A stretch of DNA of 64,000 bases from an uncultured Sulfitobacter sp. Its GTDB lineage: Bacteria; Pseudomonadota; Alphaproteobacteria; Rhodobacterales; Rhodobacteraceae. The translations under genes and the position numbers were made by a program. The notes below the pieces were generated by a model that did not search any database, was not told the origin of the DNA, and saw only the letters and a program-made list of their open reading frames with translations. Each line of letters opens with the position of its first letter. The first letter of the stretch is position 1. Of the stretch, positions 26,499 to 36,472 are shown piece by piece. Location: assembly GCA_937928635.1 (NCBI GenBank), contig CALFWM010000011.1, positions 124,001 through 188,000 on the forward strand, written 5' to 3'.

Positions 26499-27536
26499 AT
26501 GACACAAAGCCTGACAATCCGTCGCCCCGACGACTGGCATCTGCACCTGCGTGATGGCGCAATGATGCGCGCCGTTTTGCCCCTATCCGCCGAACATTTT
26601 ACCCGCGCCATCATCATGCCCAATCTGGTGCCCCCGGTTGTGACCGCGCAAGACGCCCGCGCCTATCGTGATCGCATCAGGGCCGCCCTGCCCGCGCGCG
26701 CAGATTTCACACCCTTGATGACACTGTATCTGACCGAAAATACAAATCCCGATGACGTTCAAAAAGCCCATGCCGAGGGTCTGATCACCGCGCTCAAGCT
26801 CTACCCGGCCGGGGCCACCACCAATTCTGCCAGCGGCGTCAGCGATTTTTCCAAGGTCGATGCAGTGCTGGAGCGGATGACCGCCCTTGGCCTGCCGCTG
26901 TGCACCCACGGTGAGGTCACCGACCCCGCAGTTGATATTTTTGACCGTGAGGCCGTGTTTATTGAGCGCGTGCTGGACCCGATCCGCCAACGTCACCCGG
27001 ATCTGCGGGTTGTGATGGAACATATCACCACCTCGGATGCCGTAGACTATGTGCTTGCCTCCAAAGGGAATTTGGCCGCAACCATCACCACCCATCATCT
27101 GGTGATCAACCGTAATCATATTCTCGCAGGTGGCATCCGCCCCCATTATTATTGCCTGCCTGTGGCCAAGCGCGAGACCCACCGTCTGGCCCTGCGCGCC
27201 GCCGCCACATCGGGGGATGCGCGGTTTTTCCTCGGCACAGATTCCGCGCCGCATAAGGATGCCAACAAATTACTGCCCTGTGGCTGTGCGGGCTGTTTCA
27301 CCGCGCCCAACACCCTGTCGATCCTCGCAGAAGTGTTTGAACAGGACGGCGCATTGGACAAGCTGGAGGCCTTTACCTCTCTCAATGGCCCTGCCTATTA
27401 CGGCCTGCCCGTGAACGATGCCACACTGACCCTGATCCGCGAAACGCCCTCCTTTCCCAGCCGCATCGACACCGACGACGGCCCGGTGACCGTTTTTGAC
27501 CCGGACATGGACCTGCATTGGAAGGTTGCCCCCTGA
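26499..27536 (+). CDS. pyrC: Dihydroorotase
   Basis: A 345-residue class II (Escherichia coli-type) dihydroorotase, which cyclises carbamoyl aspartate to dihydroorotate in pyrimidine synthesis. The metal-binding HxH motif is in [10 protein letters not shown] at residues 8-17; the carboxylated lysine is in [12 protein letters not shown] near residue 100; the C-terminal [10 protein letters not shown] supplies the catalytic Asp. The TGA overlaps the next ATG by one base. Confidence 0.95.
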   Translation: MTQSLTIRRPDDWHLHLRDGAMMRAVLPLSAEHFTRAIIMPNLVPPVVTAQDARAYRDRIRAALPARADFTPLMTLYLTENTNPDDVQKAHAEGLITALKLYPAGATTNSASGVSDFSKVDAVLERMTALGLPLCTHGEVTDPAVDIFDREAVFIERVLDPIRQRHPDLRVVMEHITTSDAVDYVLASKGNLAATITTHHLVINRNHILAGGIRPHYYCLPVAKRETHRLALRAAATSGDARFFLGTDSAPHKDANKLLPCGCAGCFTAPNTLSILAEVFEQDGALDKLEAFTSLNGPAYYGLPVNDATLTLIRETPSFPSRIDTDDGPVTVFDPDMDLHWKVAP

Positions 27537-28495
27537 TGTTCACGCCAGAGGCCTTCAACGCAGTCAAAGAGATCGTTTACAGCCACGTTCAACCCACGCT
27601 GCAGCACAACTGGCCACTTTTGGCGCAGGAACTGGGGTGCGAGCTGTGGCTGAAGCACGAAAACCAGACCCCCTTGGGCGCGTTCAAGGTGCGCGGCGGG
27701 CTGGTCCACATGCGCCGCCGACGCGAGGCCGGTCTGTTGAACGGTGTCATCATGGCCTCCACCGGCAATCACGGCCAATCCATCCCCAACGCCGCGCGGC
27801 TCGAAGGGATTGAGGCCACCGTTGTTGTTCCCAAAAACAACTCGCCCGAGAAAAACGCCGCCATGCGCGCCCTTGGTGCACGTCTGATCGAAGTGGGTGA
27901 CGATTTTTCCGCCGCCGCCGCCTATGCCCGCCAGTTGGCCAGAGACGAAAACCTCGACATGATCCCCAGCTTTCACCCCGATCTGGTGTTGGGCGTGGGC
28001 ACCTATGCCGATGAACTGTTTCAGGCAGCAGGCGCATTGGACGCCCTCTATGTTCCTATCGGGCTAGGCTCCGGCATCTGCGGCGTGATGGGCGTGCGCG
28101 ACATGCTGGGCCTGAAAACAAAGGTGATTGGTGTGGTTGCGGCTGGCTCCAACGCCTATGCATTGTCGTTTCGGGAGGGCAAACCAGTGTCTACGAATGT
28201 TGCCGACACCTTTGCCGAAGGGGTCGCTGTGCGCGAGCCCAACCCGGAGGCTGTCGCGCTGATCAACGCTGGTGCAGATCACATCGTGGAGGTGTCAGAC
28301 GCGCAAATCCGCGCCGCCACCCGCCTGATCTTCAAAACCACCCATAACCTTGCCGAAGGGGCCGGCGCTGTTGCCCTTGCCGGTGCCATGGCAGAGCGCG
28401 ATACTCTCAAAGGCCAACGCGTGGGCGCGGTGCTGAGCGGTGGCAACATTGATGCGGAGAAATTCGCCGCGATCCTGACAGAGAAAACCCCTTAA
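27536..28495 (+). CDS. Threonine/serine dehydratase-like PLP enzyme
   Basis: A 319-residue fold-type II PLP enzyme. The Schiff-base lysine is Lys51 in AFKVRGG, the substrate loop is STGNHGQS near residue 80, and the glycine-rich phosphate loop is GLGSGICG near residue 180. Close relatives include threonine dehydratases and EutB-type dehydratases of hydroxyectoine use, so the exact substrate is open. No ACT domain is present, so feedback control by isoleucine is unlikely. It is coupled to pyrC by a one-base TGATG overlap, a link without obvious metabolic logic. Confidence 0.82.
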   Translation: MFTPEAFNAVKEIVYSHVQPTLQHNWPLLAQELGCELWLKHENQTPLGAFKVRGGLVHMRRRREAGLLNGVIMASTGNHGQSIPNAARLEGIEATVVVPKNNSPEKNAAMRALGARLIEVGDDFSAAAAYARQLARDENLDMIPSFHPDLVLGVGTYADELFQAAGALDALYVPIGLGSGICGVMGVRDMLGLKTKVIGVVAAGSNAYALSFREGKPVSTNVADTFAEGVAVREPNPEAVALINAGADHIVEVSDAQIRAATRLIFKTTHNLAEGAGAVALAGAMAERDTLKGQRVGAVLSGGNIDAEKFAAILTEKTP

Positions 28496-28553
28496 CCCCC
28501 GCGCGCCCGCACGCTAGAAGGCGCATCATCCCCAATCTGCCGGAGCCTGCCCC

Positions 28554-29234
28554 ATGATCCTCACCAGCTATCCTGACCCCCAAGACATGGCGCGCCTGTC
28601 GGCCCGGATGCTGTTGGAAGTGGGTGCGGTGCACTTTAACGCAGACGAGCCATTTACCCTCGCCTCCGGCCTGCCGAGCCCAACATATGTTGATTGCCGC
28701 AAGCTGATCTCCTATCCCCGCATCCGCACCACCTTGATGGATTTTCTGACTGTTACCGTGATGCGCAACGTGGGGTTTGAGGCCTTTGACAATGTTGCGG
28801 GTGGTGAAACCGCTGGCATCCCCTTTGGCGCATTGGTGGCCGAACGCATGGCCCTGCCAATGACCTATGTGCGCAAAAAACCCAAAGGCTACGGGCGCAA
28901 CGCGCGTATTGAGGGCGTGATGACAGAAGGCCAGCGCGTGTTGCTGGTGGAAGACATGACCACCGACGGCGGATCAAAGCTCAGCTTTGTAGATGCGATT
29001 CGCGACACGGGCGCGATCTGCGGACACACCGCGGTGATATTTTACTATGACATTTTTCCGCAAACCAAAAAGACCCTTGGCGATCATGGGGTTGCCTTGC
29101 ATCACCTGTGCACCTGGTGGGATGTGCTTGCAGAGGCAAAGGCGCAGCAAGCCTTTGATGAGGCGACTCTGACCGAAGTTGAATCCTTCCTGAACGCCCC
29201 AAAAGAATGGCAGGATGCCCACCGCAGCGGTTGA
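28554..29234 (+). CDS. pyrE: Orotate phosphoribosyltransferase
   Basis: A 226-residue enzyme that joins orotate and PRPP to orotidine 5'-phosphate. The PRPP loop [14 protein letters not shown] is near residue 130, and the flexible catalytic loop with [15 protein letters not shown] lies near residue 105. It follows the dehydratase by 58 bases in the pyrC operon, giving two pyrimidine genes in one transcript. Confidence 0.93.
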   Translation: MILTSYPDPQDMARLSARMLLEVGAVHFNADEPFTLASGLPSPTYVDCRKLISYPRIRTTLMDFLTVTVMRNVGFEAFDNVAGGETAGIPFGALVAERMALPMTYVRKKPKGYGRNARIEGVMTEGQRVLLVEDMTTDGGSKLSFVDAIRDTGAICGHTAVIFYYDIFPQTKKTLGDHGVALHHLCTWWDVLAEAKAQQAFDEATLTEVESFLNAPKEWQDAHRSG

Positions 29235-29308
29235 TTTTCTTTGCCCGCTGTCAGGATATCCGGCCCTAAAGGGGCCAAACTGCACAGCAAAATGCAGATT
29301 TGAAATTC

Positions 29309-29317
29309 TTATCCACC
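29309..29317. promoter_or_regulatory. DnaA-box-like 9-mer upstream of dnaB
   Basis: TTATCCACC differs from the DnaA box consensus TTATCCACA only at the last base. An identical copy lies 124 bases downstream at 29433-29441. Both are within the pyrE-dnaB gap. Confidence 0.45.
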
Positions 29318-29381
29318 TCGTCCACAGTCCCGCCCTCTGCACGGGGCCAAATTTCACTATATTTAGGTGATCACAGCAGAT

Positions 29382-29409
29382 ATCCTACCAAATAGGCGCA
29401 TGGTAGGAT
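29382..29409. promoter_or_regulatory. Inverted repeat upstream of dnaB
   Basis: Arms ATCCTACCA and TGGTAGGAT (9 bp, perfect) flank a ten-base centre. No T-run follows, so it looks more like an operator than a terminator. It lies between the two DnaA-box-like sites. Confidence 0.4.
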
Positions 29410-29432
29410 GCGTTTGTGAGATACGCACAAGG

Positions 29433-29441
29433 TTATCCACC
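29433..29441. promoter_or_regulatory. Second DnaA-box-like 9-mer upstream of dnaB
   Basis: A second TTATCCACC, in the same orientation as the first, 78 bases before the chosen dnaB start. Two identical boxes before a replication gene suggest DnaA control; this is inference. Confidence 0.45.
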
Positions 29442-29518
29442 AAGTTGTTCGACTGGTTTTCACCCTTAGAATCTGGCACATGGGGTGCGGGCGGAAAACC
29501 AAAATTGGGACAGTGGGA

Positions 29519-31018
29519 ATGAACGAGATTACATCGCTGAACGCGGACCAGATTGCTGTGCAGGCGCCGGAAACCATGCCGCACTCCACCGAGGCGGAGC
29601 AGCAATTGCTGGGCGCAATCCTGACCAACAATGACATCTATGATCGTGTCGCCTCCATCATCGGGCCAAAACATTTTTACGACCCGGTGCATGCGCGCAT
29701 CTTTGACATTGCCGCGCAACGCATTGCCAAAAACAACCTCGCTTCCCCTGTGACGCTCAAGGCGTTTATGGAAGACGATGAAGGCCTGAAAGAACTGGGT
29801 GGTCCCGCCTATCTGGCCCGCCTTGCAGGGGCCGCGATCAGCGCCTTTGCCGTGCGCGATTATGCCCAGATGATCTATGATCTGGCCGTGCGCCGTGATC
29901 TGATCCAACTGGGCCGCGACATTTCTGCCAAGGCGGCCTCGGTCGATGTCTCATCAGAACCGCGCGAGCAGATTGTTGAGGCAGAACAGCATCTTTACAA
30001 GCTGGCAGAACAAGGTCAGGTTGAGAGCGGATTTCAAAGTTTTCTCAAGGCGGTAACGGACGCAGTTAATGTGGCCAACGCGGCCTATCAACGTGATGGT
30101 GGCCTCTCTGGTGTCTCCACGGGTCTCATCGACATGGACAAGAAATTAGGGGGCTTGCACCGCTCTGACCTGCTGATCCTTGCCGGTCGGCCCTCCATGG
30201 GCAAAACGTCACTGGCGACCAACATCGCGTTCAACGTGGCAAAGGCCTACAAAAAAGGCGCGTTGCCTGACGGCTCCGAGGGGGCGGTGGACGGCGGGGT
30301 TGTGGGGTTCTATTCGCTTGAAATGAGCGCCGAACAGCTTGCCGCGCGGATTCTCTCTGAGGCGGCTGAAATCCCCTCCCAGCAAATCCGCTCCGGCGAT
30401 ATGACCGAAACGGAGTTCCGCCGTTTTGTGGACGCCGCCAAGGCGCTTGAGGCCTGTCCGCTTTTCATTGACGACACGCCCGCGCTGCCCATCAGCCAAT
30501 TGGCGGCCCGTGCGCGCCGTCTCAAGCGGACCCATGGCTTGGACGTGCTGATCATCGACTATCTGCAACTGGTGCGCGGCACCGGCAAAACCGAAAACCG
30601 CGTGAATGAGATCTCCGAAATCACCATGGGCCTCAAGGCCATCGCCAAAGAGCTCGACATCCCCGTGATCGCCCTGTCGCAACTCAGCCGTCAGGTGGAA
30701 AACCGTGAGGACAAACGCCCGCAGCTGAGTGACTTGCGTGAATCAGGCTCCATTGAGCAGGATGCGGATGTGGTGATGTTCGTGTTCCGCGAGGAATACT
30801 ACAAGGAACGCGAAAAACCCGGTGAGCATGATCTGGAAGCCATGGCGCGTTGGCAGGAGGACATGGAACGCCTGCATGGCCGCGCCGAAGTGGTGATTGG
30901 CAAACAGCGCCATGGGCCCATCGGCACCGTTGACCTGAGCTTTGAGGGGCGCTTTACCCGCTTTGGCAATCTGGTGCAGCCCTGGCAACAAGGTGCTGTG
31001 GACGAGCAGGAGTTTTAA
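29519..31018 (+). CDS. dnaB: Replicative DNA helicase DnaB
   Basis: A 499-residue hexameric helicase that unwinds DNA at the replication fork. The N-terminal primase-interacting domain (PHSTEAEQQLLGAIL, about residue 20) is followed by a linker and the RecA-like motor with Walker A AGRPSMGKTSLAT near residue 222 and Walker B VLIIDYLQLVRG near residue 345. No intein interrupts it. The start at 29519 (MNEITSLNADQ) is preferred over ATG 29480 because of a GTGGGA box just upstream. Confidence 0.94.
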   Translation: MNEITSLNADQIAVQAPETMPHSTEAEQQLLGAILTNNDIYDRVASIIGPKHFYDPVHARIFDIAAQRIAKNNLASPVTLKAFMEDDEGLKELGGPAYLARLAGAAISAFAVRDYAQMIYDLAVRRDLIQLGRDISAKAASVDVSSEPREQIVEAEQHLYKLAEQGQVESGFQSFLKAVTDAVNVANAAYQRDGGLSGVSTGLIDMDKKLGGLHRSDLLILAGRPSMGKTSLATNIAFNVAKAYKKGALPDGSEGAVDGGVVGFYSLEMSAEQLAARILSEAAEIPSQQIRSGDMTETEFRRFVDAAKALEACPLFIDDTPALPISQLAARARRLKRTHGLDVLIIDYLQLVRGTGKTENRVNEISEITMGLKAIAKELDIPVIALSQLSRQVENREDKRPQLSDLRESGSIEQDADVVMFVFREEYYKEREKPGEHDLEAMARWQEDMERLHGRAEVVIGKQRHGPIGTVDLSFEGRFTRFGNLVQPWQQGAVDEQEF

Positions 31019-31092
31019 CGCCCGGCTATCGACCCGCGCCGCGCGAAGACCGGCCAAAGGTCAGGGATGAGCACCCCTGACCTCAGAACCCT

Positions 31093-32415
31093 CTATTCGC
31101 CTGCGGCGCGCACTTCGTATTTCAGGCCCTTCGCGGTGCCCTCGCCAAATCCCGTCCAATAGGTGTGATCCTCTTTCGGGGTGCCATCCTCATTCATCGA
31201 CCAGACCCCTGATTGAGACTCCTCAACCAGCTCCAGATAGGCACCGCGTTCCGCCAGCCCCTTCAAATGCAGGTCGAGCCAGGCGGTTACGAAATGCTGC
31301 GAGATATTGTTCATCCGCGCGGTGTTCCAGACCGGGTCGGTGTAATGCCCCGACACGTTGAACCCCAAATCCGCGTCATCGCGAAAGCTCTCTTTGGGTG
31401 CCGGCATCGGCGCGCCTGAATTGTGCCCCCCGTTCACAAAGGTCAGCAAGGACCGCTCCACACCCGTCGTCCCTTCCCAGATGGCCCGAACGCCGTTTTC
31501 ATAAAGCGAAACATCATCCTGCGAGCCCGCAATGAACATCATTGGAATTTGCACCCCGGCCAGACCTTCTGCATCCCAGAACCCGGTGTTCATCCCCCAG
31601 GGGCCAAAGGCAATTGCCGTTTTGACCCGTGCATCTGGCAAGGCGTTGTGCGTCTCACTGCCCGCCAGATGAATGCCCAAGGTGCCATGCGGCCCACCCC
31701 AGGGGTAGGCAACAGAGGCCTCTGTCACACCACCGCCCGCGGTGATCACAGCGCCATAGCCGCCCATGGAATAGCCGATAATGCCGGTGTTTTCCGCATC
31801 ATAAAGCCCCGCCATAGGGGCCCCCGACACGGCCATATCCGCCATTTCCTGCAACACAAACAGCTGGTCCAGCGACCGGTTCACCAGGGTTGAACCAAAG
31901 GCCGCCTGTGTGCGGTAGGTTGAATCCGTATGATCAATGGAGGCCACAACATAACCCTTTGACGCTATGTTTTCTGCCAAATGGGACAGCAGGAACCGAT
32001 TGCCCGGATAGCCATGGCTGATCAGCACCAGCGGATAGGGCGCGTCCGGTCTGGCAGCAGGTGCGTCGCGCATCGCGCGCCCTTCCAGACTGACTTCGGT
32101 CTTGGCGTCGCGCAAATAGGCTTTCAGCGTTTTATCCCCACTTGCCCCTGTCGCGGCCGGATACCACAGTTCCACGGTCAACGGGCGGTCATAGCGCGGC
32201 AATTCTGCGGGTTTTTCCGCCTGAGGGTCGATCGCGATGATGTTGACCTGATCAGGGTTCATCATCTCCAATTGCCGCACCCCCACGGGCAAATCCCCAT
32301 AGGCCGCCAGTTCAGGCGCGCCGGGCAATTGCGTATCAATCCGGTTTTCCGCCAACCCCACACCGGGTGCGGTCAGGCTAAGGCAAACTGCGACGGTCAG
32401 ATTACGATGGTTCAT
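31093..32415 (-). CDS. Secreted alpha/beta-hydrolase (dienelactone hydrolase/PAF-acetylhydrolase-like)
   Basis: A 440-residue exported esterase. A signal peptide (MNHRNLTVAVCLSLTAPGVGLA) is followed by a mature domain with the lipase-type oxyanion segment PLVLISHGYPGNRFL near residue 127 and the nucleophile elbow GYSMGGYGA near residue 218. The C-terminal half carries the histidine region FVNGGHNSG. The likely location is the periplasm or outside. Substrate unknown. It is monocistronic and divergent from the DUF1194 gene. Confidence 0.8.
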   Translation of the reverse strand: MNHRNLTVAVCLSLTAPGVGLAENRIDTQLPGAPELAAYGDLPVGVRQLEMMNPDQVNIIAIDPQAEKPAELPRYDRPLTVELWYPAATGASGDKTLKAYLRDAKTEVSLEGRAMRDAPAARPDAPYPLVLISHGYPGNRFLLSHLAENIASKGYVVASIDHTDSTYRTQAAFGSTLVNRSLDQLFVLQEMADMAVSGAPMAGLYDAENTGIIGYSMGGYGAVITAGGGVTEASVAYPWGGPHGTLGIHLAGSETHNALPDARVKTAIAFGPWGMNTGFWDAEGLAGVQIPMMFIAGSQDDVSLYENGVRAIWEGTTGVERSLLTFVNGGHNSGAPMPAPKESFRDDADLGFNVSGHYTDPVWNTARMNNISQHFVTAWLDLHLKGLAERGAYLELVEESQSGVWSMNEDGTPKEDHTYWTGFGEGTAKGLKYEVRAAGE

Positions 32416-32516
32416 AAATTCCCCCTTTGGTTGTGCTCAACTGTAACGCGCCCTTGGCCAATCGCAAGCGGTGCAATCGCGATTAACGTAACGTGAATAG
32501 CGCGGCAGCAGGAATC

Positions 32517-33329
32517 ATGTCACCCTGCGGTATGTGGAAAATTCTCGCCTGTTTCTTGTGCCTGCCCGCCCTCGCCGCTTTTGCCCAGGAGGTGGAGGTT
32601 GATCTGGAACTGTTTCTTGCGGTCGATGTCTCCCGCTCCATGAGCCCCGAAGAACTCGACATTCAGCGCCGGGGCTACGCCGAAGCCCTGACCAGCCCGG
32701 AGGTCACACAAGCGCTGCGTTCCGGCCTGTATGGCAAAATTGCACTCACCTATGTGGAGTGGGCCGAGGATTATGCCCAGCGCGTTATTGTGCCCTGGAC
32801 GCTGGTCGAAACCACCGAAGATGCAAGCAAGATCGCCGCCCGTCTCACCGCGCATTTTGACCCAAGCCTGCGGCGCACCTCGATATCAGGCGCGTTGAAC
32901 TACGCCGCGCAAGGCTTTGAGGATAATGGATTTAAAGGGCTTCGCCGCGTCATCGACATTTCGGGCGATGGCCCCAACAATCAGGGCACCCCCGTGCTGG
33001 ATGCCCGTGCAGATGCGCTTGCCAGGGGCATCATCATCAACGGGCTGCCCTTGATGACGCAGGACGCGCTCAGCAATGTCTGGGGCATCCCCGACCTTGA
33101 TATCTATTACGAACACTGCGTGATCGGCGGGCCGGGGTCTTTTGTGATCCCCGTACACGGATGGGTGCAATTCCCCGATGCTGTGCGGCGCAAACTGGTT
33201 TTGGAGATCGCAGGCTTGCCCGCCATCCCAAAGGTTTACAAAGCGCAGGCCGTCCAACAGGCCCCCTATGACTGTCTGCTGGGCGAAAAAATGTGGCGCG
33301 ACCGGCGCAGCTTTTTTGACATCCCCTAG
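32517..33329 (+). CDS. DUF1194 / vWA-like exported protein
   Basis: A 270-residue exported protein with a signal peptide (MWKILACFLCLPALAAFAQ within the first 25 residues) and a vWA-like fold whose MIDAS motif is DVSRSMS near residue 44. A threonine region (SGALNYAAQGF) and an Asp-containing strand (VIDISGDGPNNQG) follow. ATG 32517 has an AGGA box six bases upstream; ATG 32532 is an alternative. Members are common in roseobacters and of unknown role. Confidence 0.8.
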   Translation: MSPCGMWKILACFLCLPALAAFAQEVEVDLELFLAVDVSRSMSPEELDIQRRGYAEALTSPEVTQALRSGLYGKIALTYVEWAEDYAQRVIVPWTLVETTEDASKIAARLTAHFDPSLRRTSISGALNYAAQGFEDNGFKGLRRVIDISGDGPNNQGTPVLDARADALARGIIINGLPLMTQDALSNVWGIPDLDIYYEHCVIGGPGSFVIPVHGWVQFPDAVRRKLVLEIAGLPAIPKVYKAQAVQQAPYDCLLGEKMWRDRRSFFDIP

Positions 33330-33373
33330 GCCCTAGCGCTTGACGCGGGCGTGCAGCCTGTCAAAACGCCTGC

Positions 33374-34408
33374 ATGAGTACAGCAACACTGACCATTGAC
33401 CTTACCGCGCTGAGCGCAAACTGGCGCGCGCTCAATCGCCTGAGTGAAGCCGAAACAGGGGCCGTGGTGAAGGCCGACGCCTATGGCCTTGGCATTGACA
33501 AGGCAGGCCCTGCACTGGCCGGTGCCGGGGCGCGCCAGTTCTTTGTCGCTGTGGCCGAAGAAGGCCTTGCCCTGCGCCGCGCCCTGGGTGAGGGCCCGCG
33601 CATCAGCGTCTTTTCGGGCCACATGCCCGGCGACGCAGACCTGATCCGGGGGTCCAATCTGACCCCGCTGATCAACTCGGTGGATCAAATGCTGTTGCAT
33701 GTGGAGACCTTGCCCGGACACCCCTTTGGCGTGCAATTGGACAGCGGCATGAACCGGCTGGGGATGGAGCCCGCCGAATGGTCCGCCTTGCGCGATATCG
33801 CCCTGGCGCAGCGCCCCACGCTGCTGATGTCGCATCTTGCCTGTGCAGATGAACCCAACCACCCCATGAACGCACAACAACTAAATAGATTCAATGAGAT
33901 GACAGGCGGTATTGATGTGCCGCGGTCTCTTGCCGCGACGGGGGGTATCTTGCTGGGGGCTGAGTATCATTTTGACCTGACCCGCCCGGGTGTTGGGCTC
34001 TACGGCGGGTTGCCGTTTGTGGATGCAACCCCCGTGGTCACATTGGACGTGCCGGTCATACAAACCCGTAATGTTGAAGCTGGCGAATCTGTCGGCTACG
34101 GCAATGCCTTTGTGGCAGAGTGCATGACCCGAGTGGCCACCGTCGCCGCCGGATACGCGGACGGGCTGATCCGGGCCATGGGCGCACAGGCCTGTTTTAC
34201 GCATCTGGGCCAAAAACTGCCGGTGATTGGCCGGGTGTCCATGGATCTGATCACAGTTGACGTCAGTGCGCTGCCTGAAGTCCCGGAGGCCTTGGAACTC
34301 ATTGGTCAACACCAATCGGTCGATACCGTCGCGGGATATGCGGGCACGATCGGCTATGAGATCCTGACATCTCTTGGCGCGCGCTATGACCGTGTATATC
34401 TGACCTGA
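33374..34408 (+). CDS. alr: Alanine racemase
   Basis: A 344-residue PLP enzyme making D-alanine for peptidoglycan. The PLP lysine is Lys33 in [10 protein letters not shown], and the second-subunit tyrosine is expected in the ESVGYGNAF region near residue 240. The C-terminal beta domain has [12 protein letters not shown]. It ends with a one-base TGATG overlap with the pqiA-like gene. With murI elsewhere in the window, both D-amino-acid racemases for cell-wall synthesis are present. Confidence 0.93.
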   Translation: MSTATLTIDLTALSANWRALNRLSEAETGAVVKADAYGLGIDKAGPALAGAGARQFFVAVAEEGLALRRALGEGPRISVFSGHMPGDADLIRGSNLTPLINSVDQMLLHVETLPGHPFGVQLDSGMNRLGMEPAEWSALRDIALAQRPTLLMSHLACADEPNHPMNAQQLNRFNEMTGGIDVPRSLAATGGILLGAEYHFDLTRPGVGLYGGLPFVDATPVVTLDVPVIQTRNVEAGESVGYGNAFVAECMTRVATVAAGYADGLIRAMGAQACFTHLGQKLPVIGRVSMDLITVDVSALPEVPEALELIGQHQSVDTVAGYAGTIGYEILTSLGARYDRVYLT

Positions 34409-34893
34409 TGCAAAGACCGGAAAGCACGCCGCATATGACCTTCAGCACAACGCTCAAACTGGCAAATATCGCGCTGCTGGTGCTATATCCGGTGGCCTGG
34501 GCGGCCCCCTTGATGCGCGCCGGGCTGTTGCCGTTGTTTTCGCTTGATGAGATTTCAGTGCTGACGGGGCTGCAATCCCTTTGGGCTTCCGACATCTTTC
34601 TAGCACTTGTTGTCACTGCATTTGCGCTTTTTGCGCCCTACCTCAAGACCATCGGGTTGGCGCTCTTGCATTTCAAACTGCTCAGCCCGCGCCTGTTGCC
34701 CACGCTGCATATTCTGGGCAAGCTCGCCATGGCGGATATCTTTTTGATCGCGCTCTATATCACACTGACCAAGGGCATCGGCATTGGCCGCATAGAGGTT
34801 GCATGGGGTCTTTACCTCTTTACGGCCTGTATCCTGGCCTCCATCATGATCAGTTGGCGCACGGAAACTGCGCTCAAAAAACGAAACGGCTGA
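34408..34893 (+). CDS. PqiA-like membrane protein
   Basis: A 161-residue protein with about four transmembrane helices (residues 15-34, 62-82, 104-124, 132-150), corresponding to a single PqiA domain; Escherichia coli PqiA has two. PqiA-type proteins take part in lipid transport and envelope stress. No MCE-domain partner gene is adjacent, and the zinc-binding cysteines of full PqiA proteins are absent. It is translationally coupled to alr by TGATG. Confidence 0.72.
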   Translation: MQRPESTPHMTFSTTLKLANIALLVLYPVAWAAPLMRAGLLPLFSLDEISVLTGLQSLWASDIFLALVVTAFALFAPYLKTIGLALLHFKLLSPRLLPTLHILGKLAMADIFLIALYITLTKGIGIGRIEVAWGLYLFTACILASIMISWRTETALKKRNG

Positions 34894-34895
34894 GC

Positions 34896-35019
34896 CGAAA
34901 TTTTCAAAAATTTCGCCCCGATTTCTTCAAAGAAATCGCGACACTACCGCGCCCCTTGCACGCGGTCCCGCCCGCGGGCTTTTCAAAAAGCCCGGACCGT
35001 TTTCTTCAAAAAGAAAACG
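34896..35019. repeat. Four tandem hairpins with shared CG...TCAA...CG architecture
   Basis: Four perfect stem-loops lie in 124 bases: 34896-34915 (CGAAATTT arm), 34919-34938 (CGATTTCT arm), 34975-34994 (CGGGCTTT arm) and 34998-35019 (CGTTTTCTT arm). Each begins with CG and ends with CG, and the loop or loop edge is TCAA. Stem sequences differ, so it is the architecture rather than the sequence that repeats. They fill most of the gap between the pqiA-like gene and radA. Confidence 0.75.
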
Positions 35020-35074
35020 CACATCACCCGCAGCCCCCTCTTTCCCTTCGCCACCTGCTGCGCCATGTAGGGGC

Positions 35075-36445
35075 ATGGCCAAAAAACCCTCTCTCACCTT
35101 TTCCTGTACCGATTGTGGCGCCTCGTTCAACAAATGGTCCGGGCGCTGCGACGGCTGCGGCGAATGGAACACCATTCAGCAGGATCAGGGCATTTCTTCC
35201 GGGCCACCGTCCAAATCGCTCGGGCCCAAACGCGGCGCAGCCATGGTGTTGACGGATCTCGCCACCCAGGAGGCTCCCCCGCCCCGCTCCCACTCCGGCA
35301 TTGCAGAGTTTGACCGTGTGTTGGGTGGCGGCCTTGTGCCCGCCTCCGCGATCCTTGTGGGCGGTGATCCGGGGATCGGGAAATCGACACTTCTTTTACA
35401 GGCCGCCGCACATTTTGCGCAGGCTGGTCTGAAAACAATCTATGTGAGCGGGGAAGAGGCCTCCGCACAGGTCCGCATGCGCGCCCAGCGTCTTGGACTG
35501 GCACAATCGCCCGTGAAACTGGCCGCTGAAACCAACCTGCGCGATATTCTGACGACGCTGGACGCAGAACGCCCACAGCTTGCCATCATTGATTCCATCC
35601 AGACCATGTGGGCCGACAATGTCGACAGTGCACCGGGTTCGGTCAGTCAGGTCCGCGCGGCCTCCCACGAACTCACGGCATTTGCCAAACGCACTGGCAC
35701 CAGCGTGATCCTTGTGGGGCACGTGACCAAAGAGGGTCAGATTGCAGGCCCCCGCGTGGTGGAACACATGGTCGATACCGTGCTTTATTTTGAGGGCGAG
35801 CGCGGTCATCAGTTTCGCATCCTGCGCTCGGTCAAAAACCGCTTTGGCCCGGCGGATGAAATTGGCGTTTTTGAAATGACGGGGCGTGGGCTGGCAGAGG
35901 TCACCAACCCTTCCGCCCTGTTTCTGAGCGAACGGGGCCAGCCCAGCCCCGGCTCCGTGGTCTTTGCCGGCATTGAGGGCACGCGCCCGGTGCTGGTTGA
36001 ACTGCAGGCCCTTGTGGCCCCCTCGCCCCATTCGCAGGCGCGCCGCACGGTGGTGGGCTGGGACAGCGGCAGACTGGCAATGATTCTGGCCGTGCTTGAG
36101 GCGCGCTGCGGAATCCCCTTTGCCGGGCTTGATGTCTACCTGAACGTGGCAGGCGGCATGAAAATCTCCGAACCCGCCGCGGACCTTGCGGTTGCGGCTG
36201 CCATCCTGAGTGCACGCGAGGATGTCGCCCTGCCCGCAGAAACTGTGGTTTTTGGCGAGATCAGCCTCTCTGGTGCGCTGCGCCCCGCTTCCCAAACCGA
36301 AAATAGGTTGAAAGAAGCGCAAAAACTTGGTTTTACCGCAGCCATCACCCCCTCCGGCGGCAAAACCGTCGGAACCTCCGGGATCAAGCTGAACACAATG
36401 GCGGATCTGACGGGGTTTGTGGGCGAAGTATTTGGGGCGGGATAA
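35075..36445 (+). CDS. radA: DNA repair protein RadA
   Basis: A 456-residue RecA-like ATPase that promotes branch migration in recombination. In order: a four-cysteine zinc finger (CTDCG and CDGCGEW in the first 32 residues), Walker A GGDPGIGKSTLL near residue 93, the RadA-specific KNRFG motif in SVKNRFGPADEIG near residue 255, and a C-terminal Lon-protease-like domain ending FVGEVFG. Normal length. It is followed closely by cvpA. Confidence 0.95.
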   Translation: MAKKPSLTFSCTDCGASFNKWSGRCDGCGEWNTIQQDQGISSGPPSKSLGPKRGAAMVLTDLATQEAPPPRSHSGIAEFDRVLGGGLVPASAILVGGDPGIGKSTLLLQAAAHFAQAGLKTIYVSGEEASAQVRMRAQRLGLAQSPVKLAAETNLRDILTTLDAERPQLAIIDSIQTMWADNVDSAPGSVSQVRAASHELTAFAKRTGTSVILVGHVTKEGQIAGPRVVEHMVDTVLYFEGERGHQFRILRSVKNRFGPADEIGVFEMTGRGLAEVTNPSALFLSERGQPSPGSVVFAGIEGTRPVLVELQALVAPSPHSQARRTVVGWDSGRLAMILAVLEARCGIPFAGLDVYLNVAGGMKISEPAADLAVAAAILSAREDVALPAETVVFGEISLSGALRPASQTENRLKEAQKLGFTAAITPSGGKTVGTSGIKLNTMADLTGFVGEVFGAG

Positions 36446-36472
36446 CCGCACAGAACAAAAGGCAGGGCGGAC

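Noticed and set aside
34896..35019. CRISPR array
   Set aside because: The units are palindromes with differing stems and no constant repeat or spacer length.
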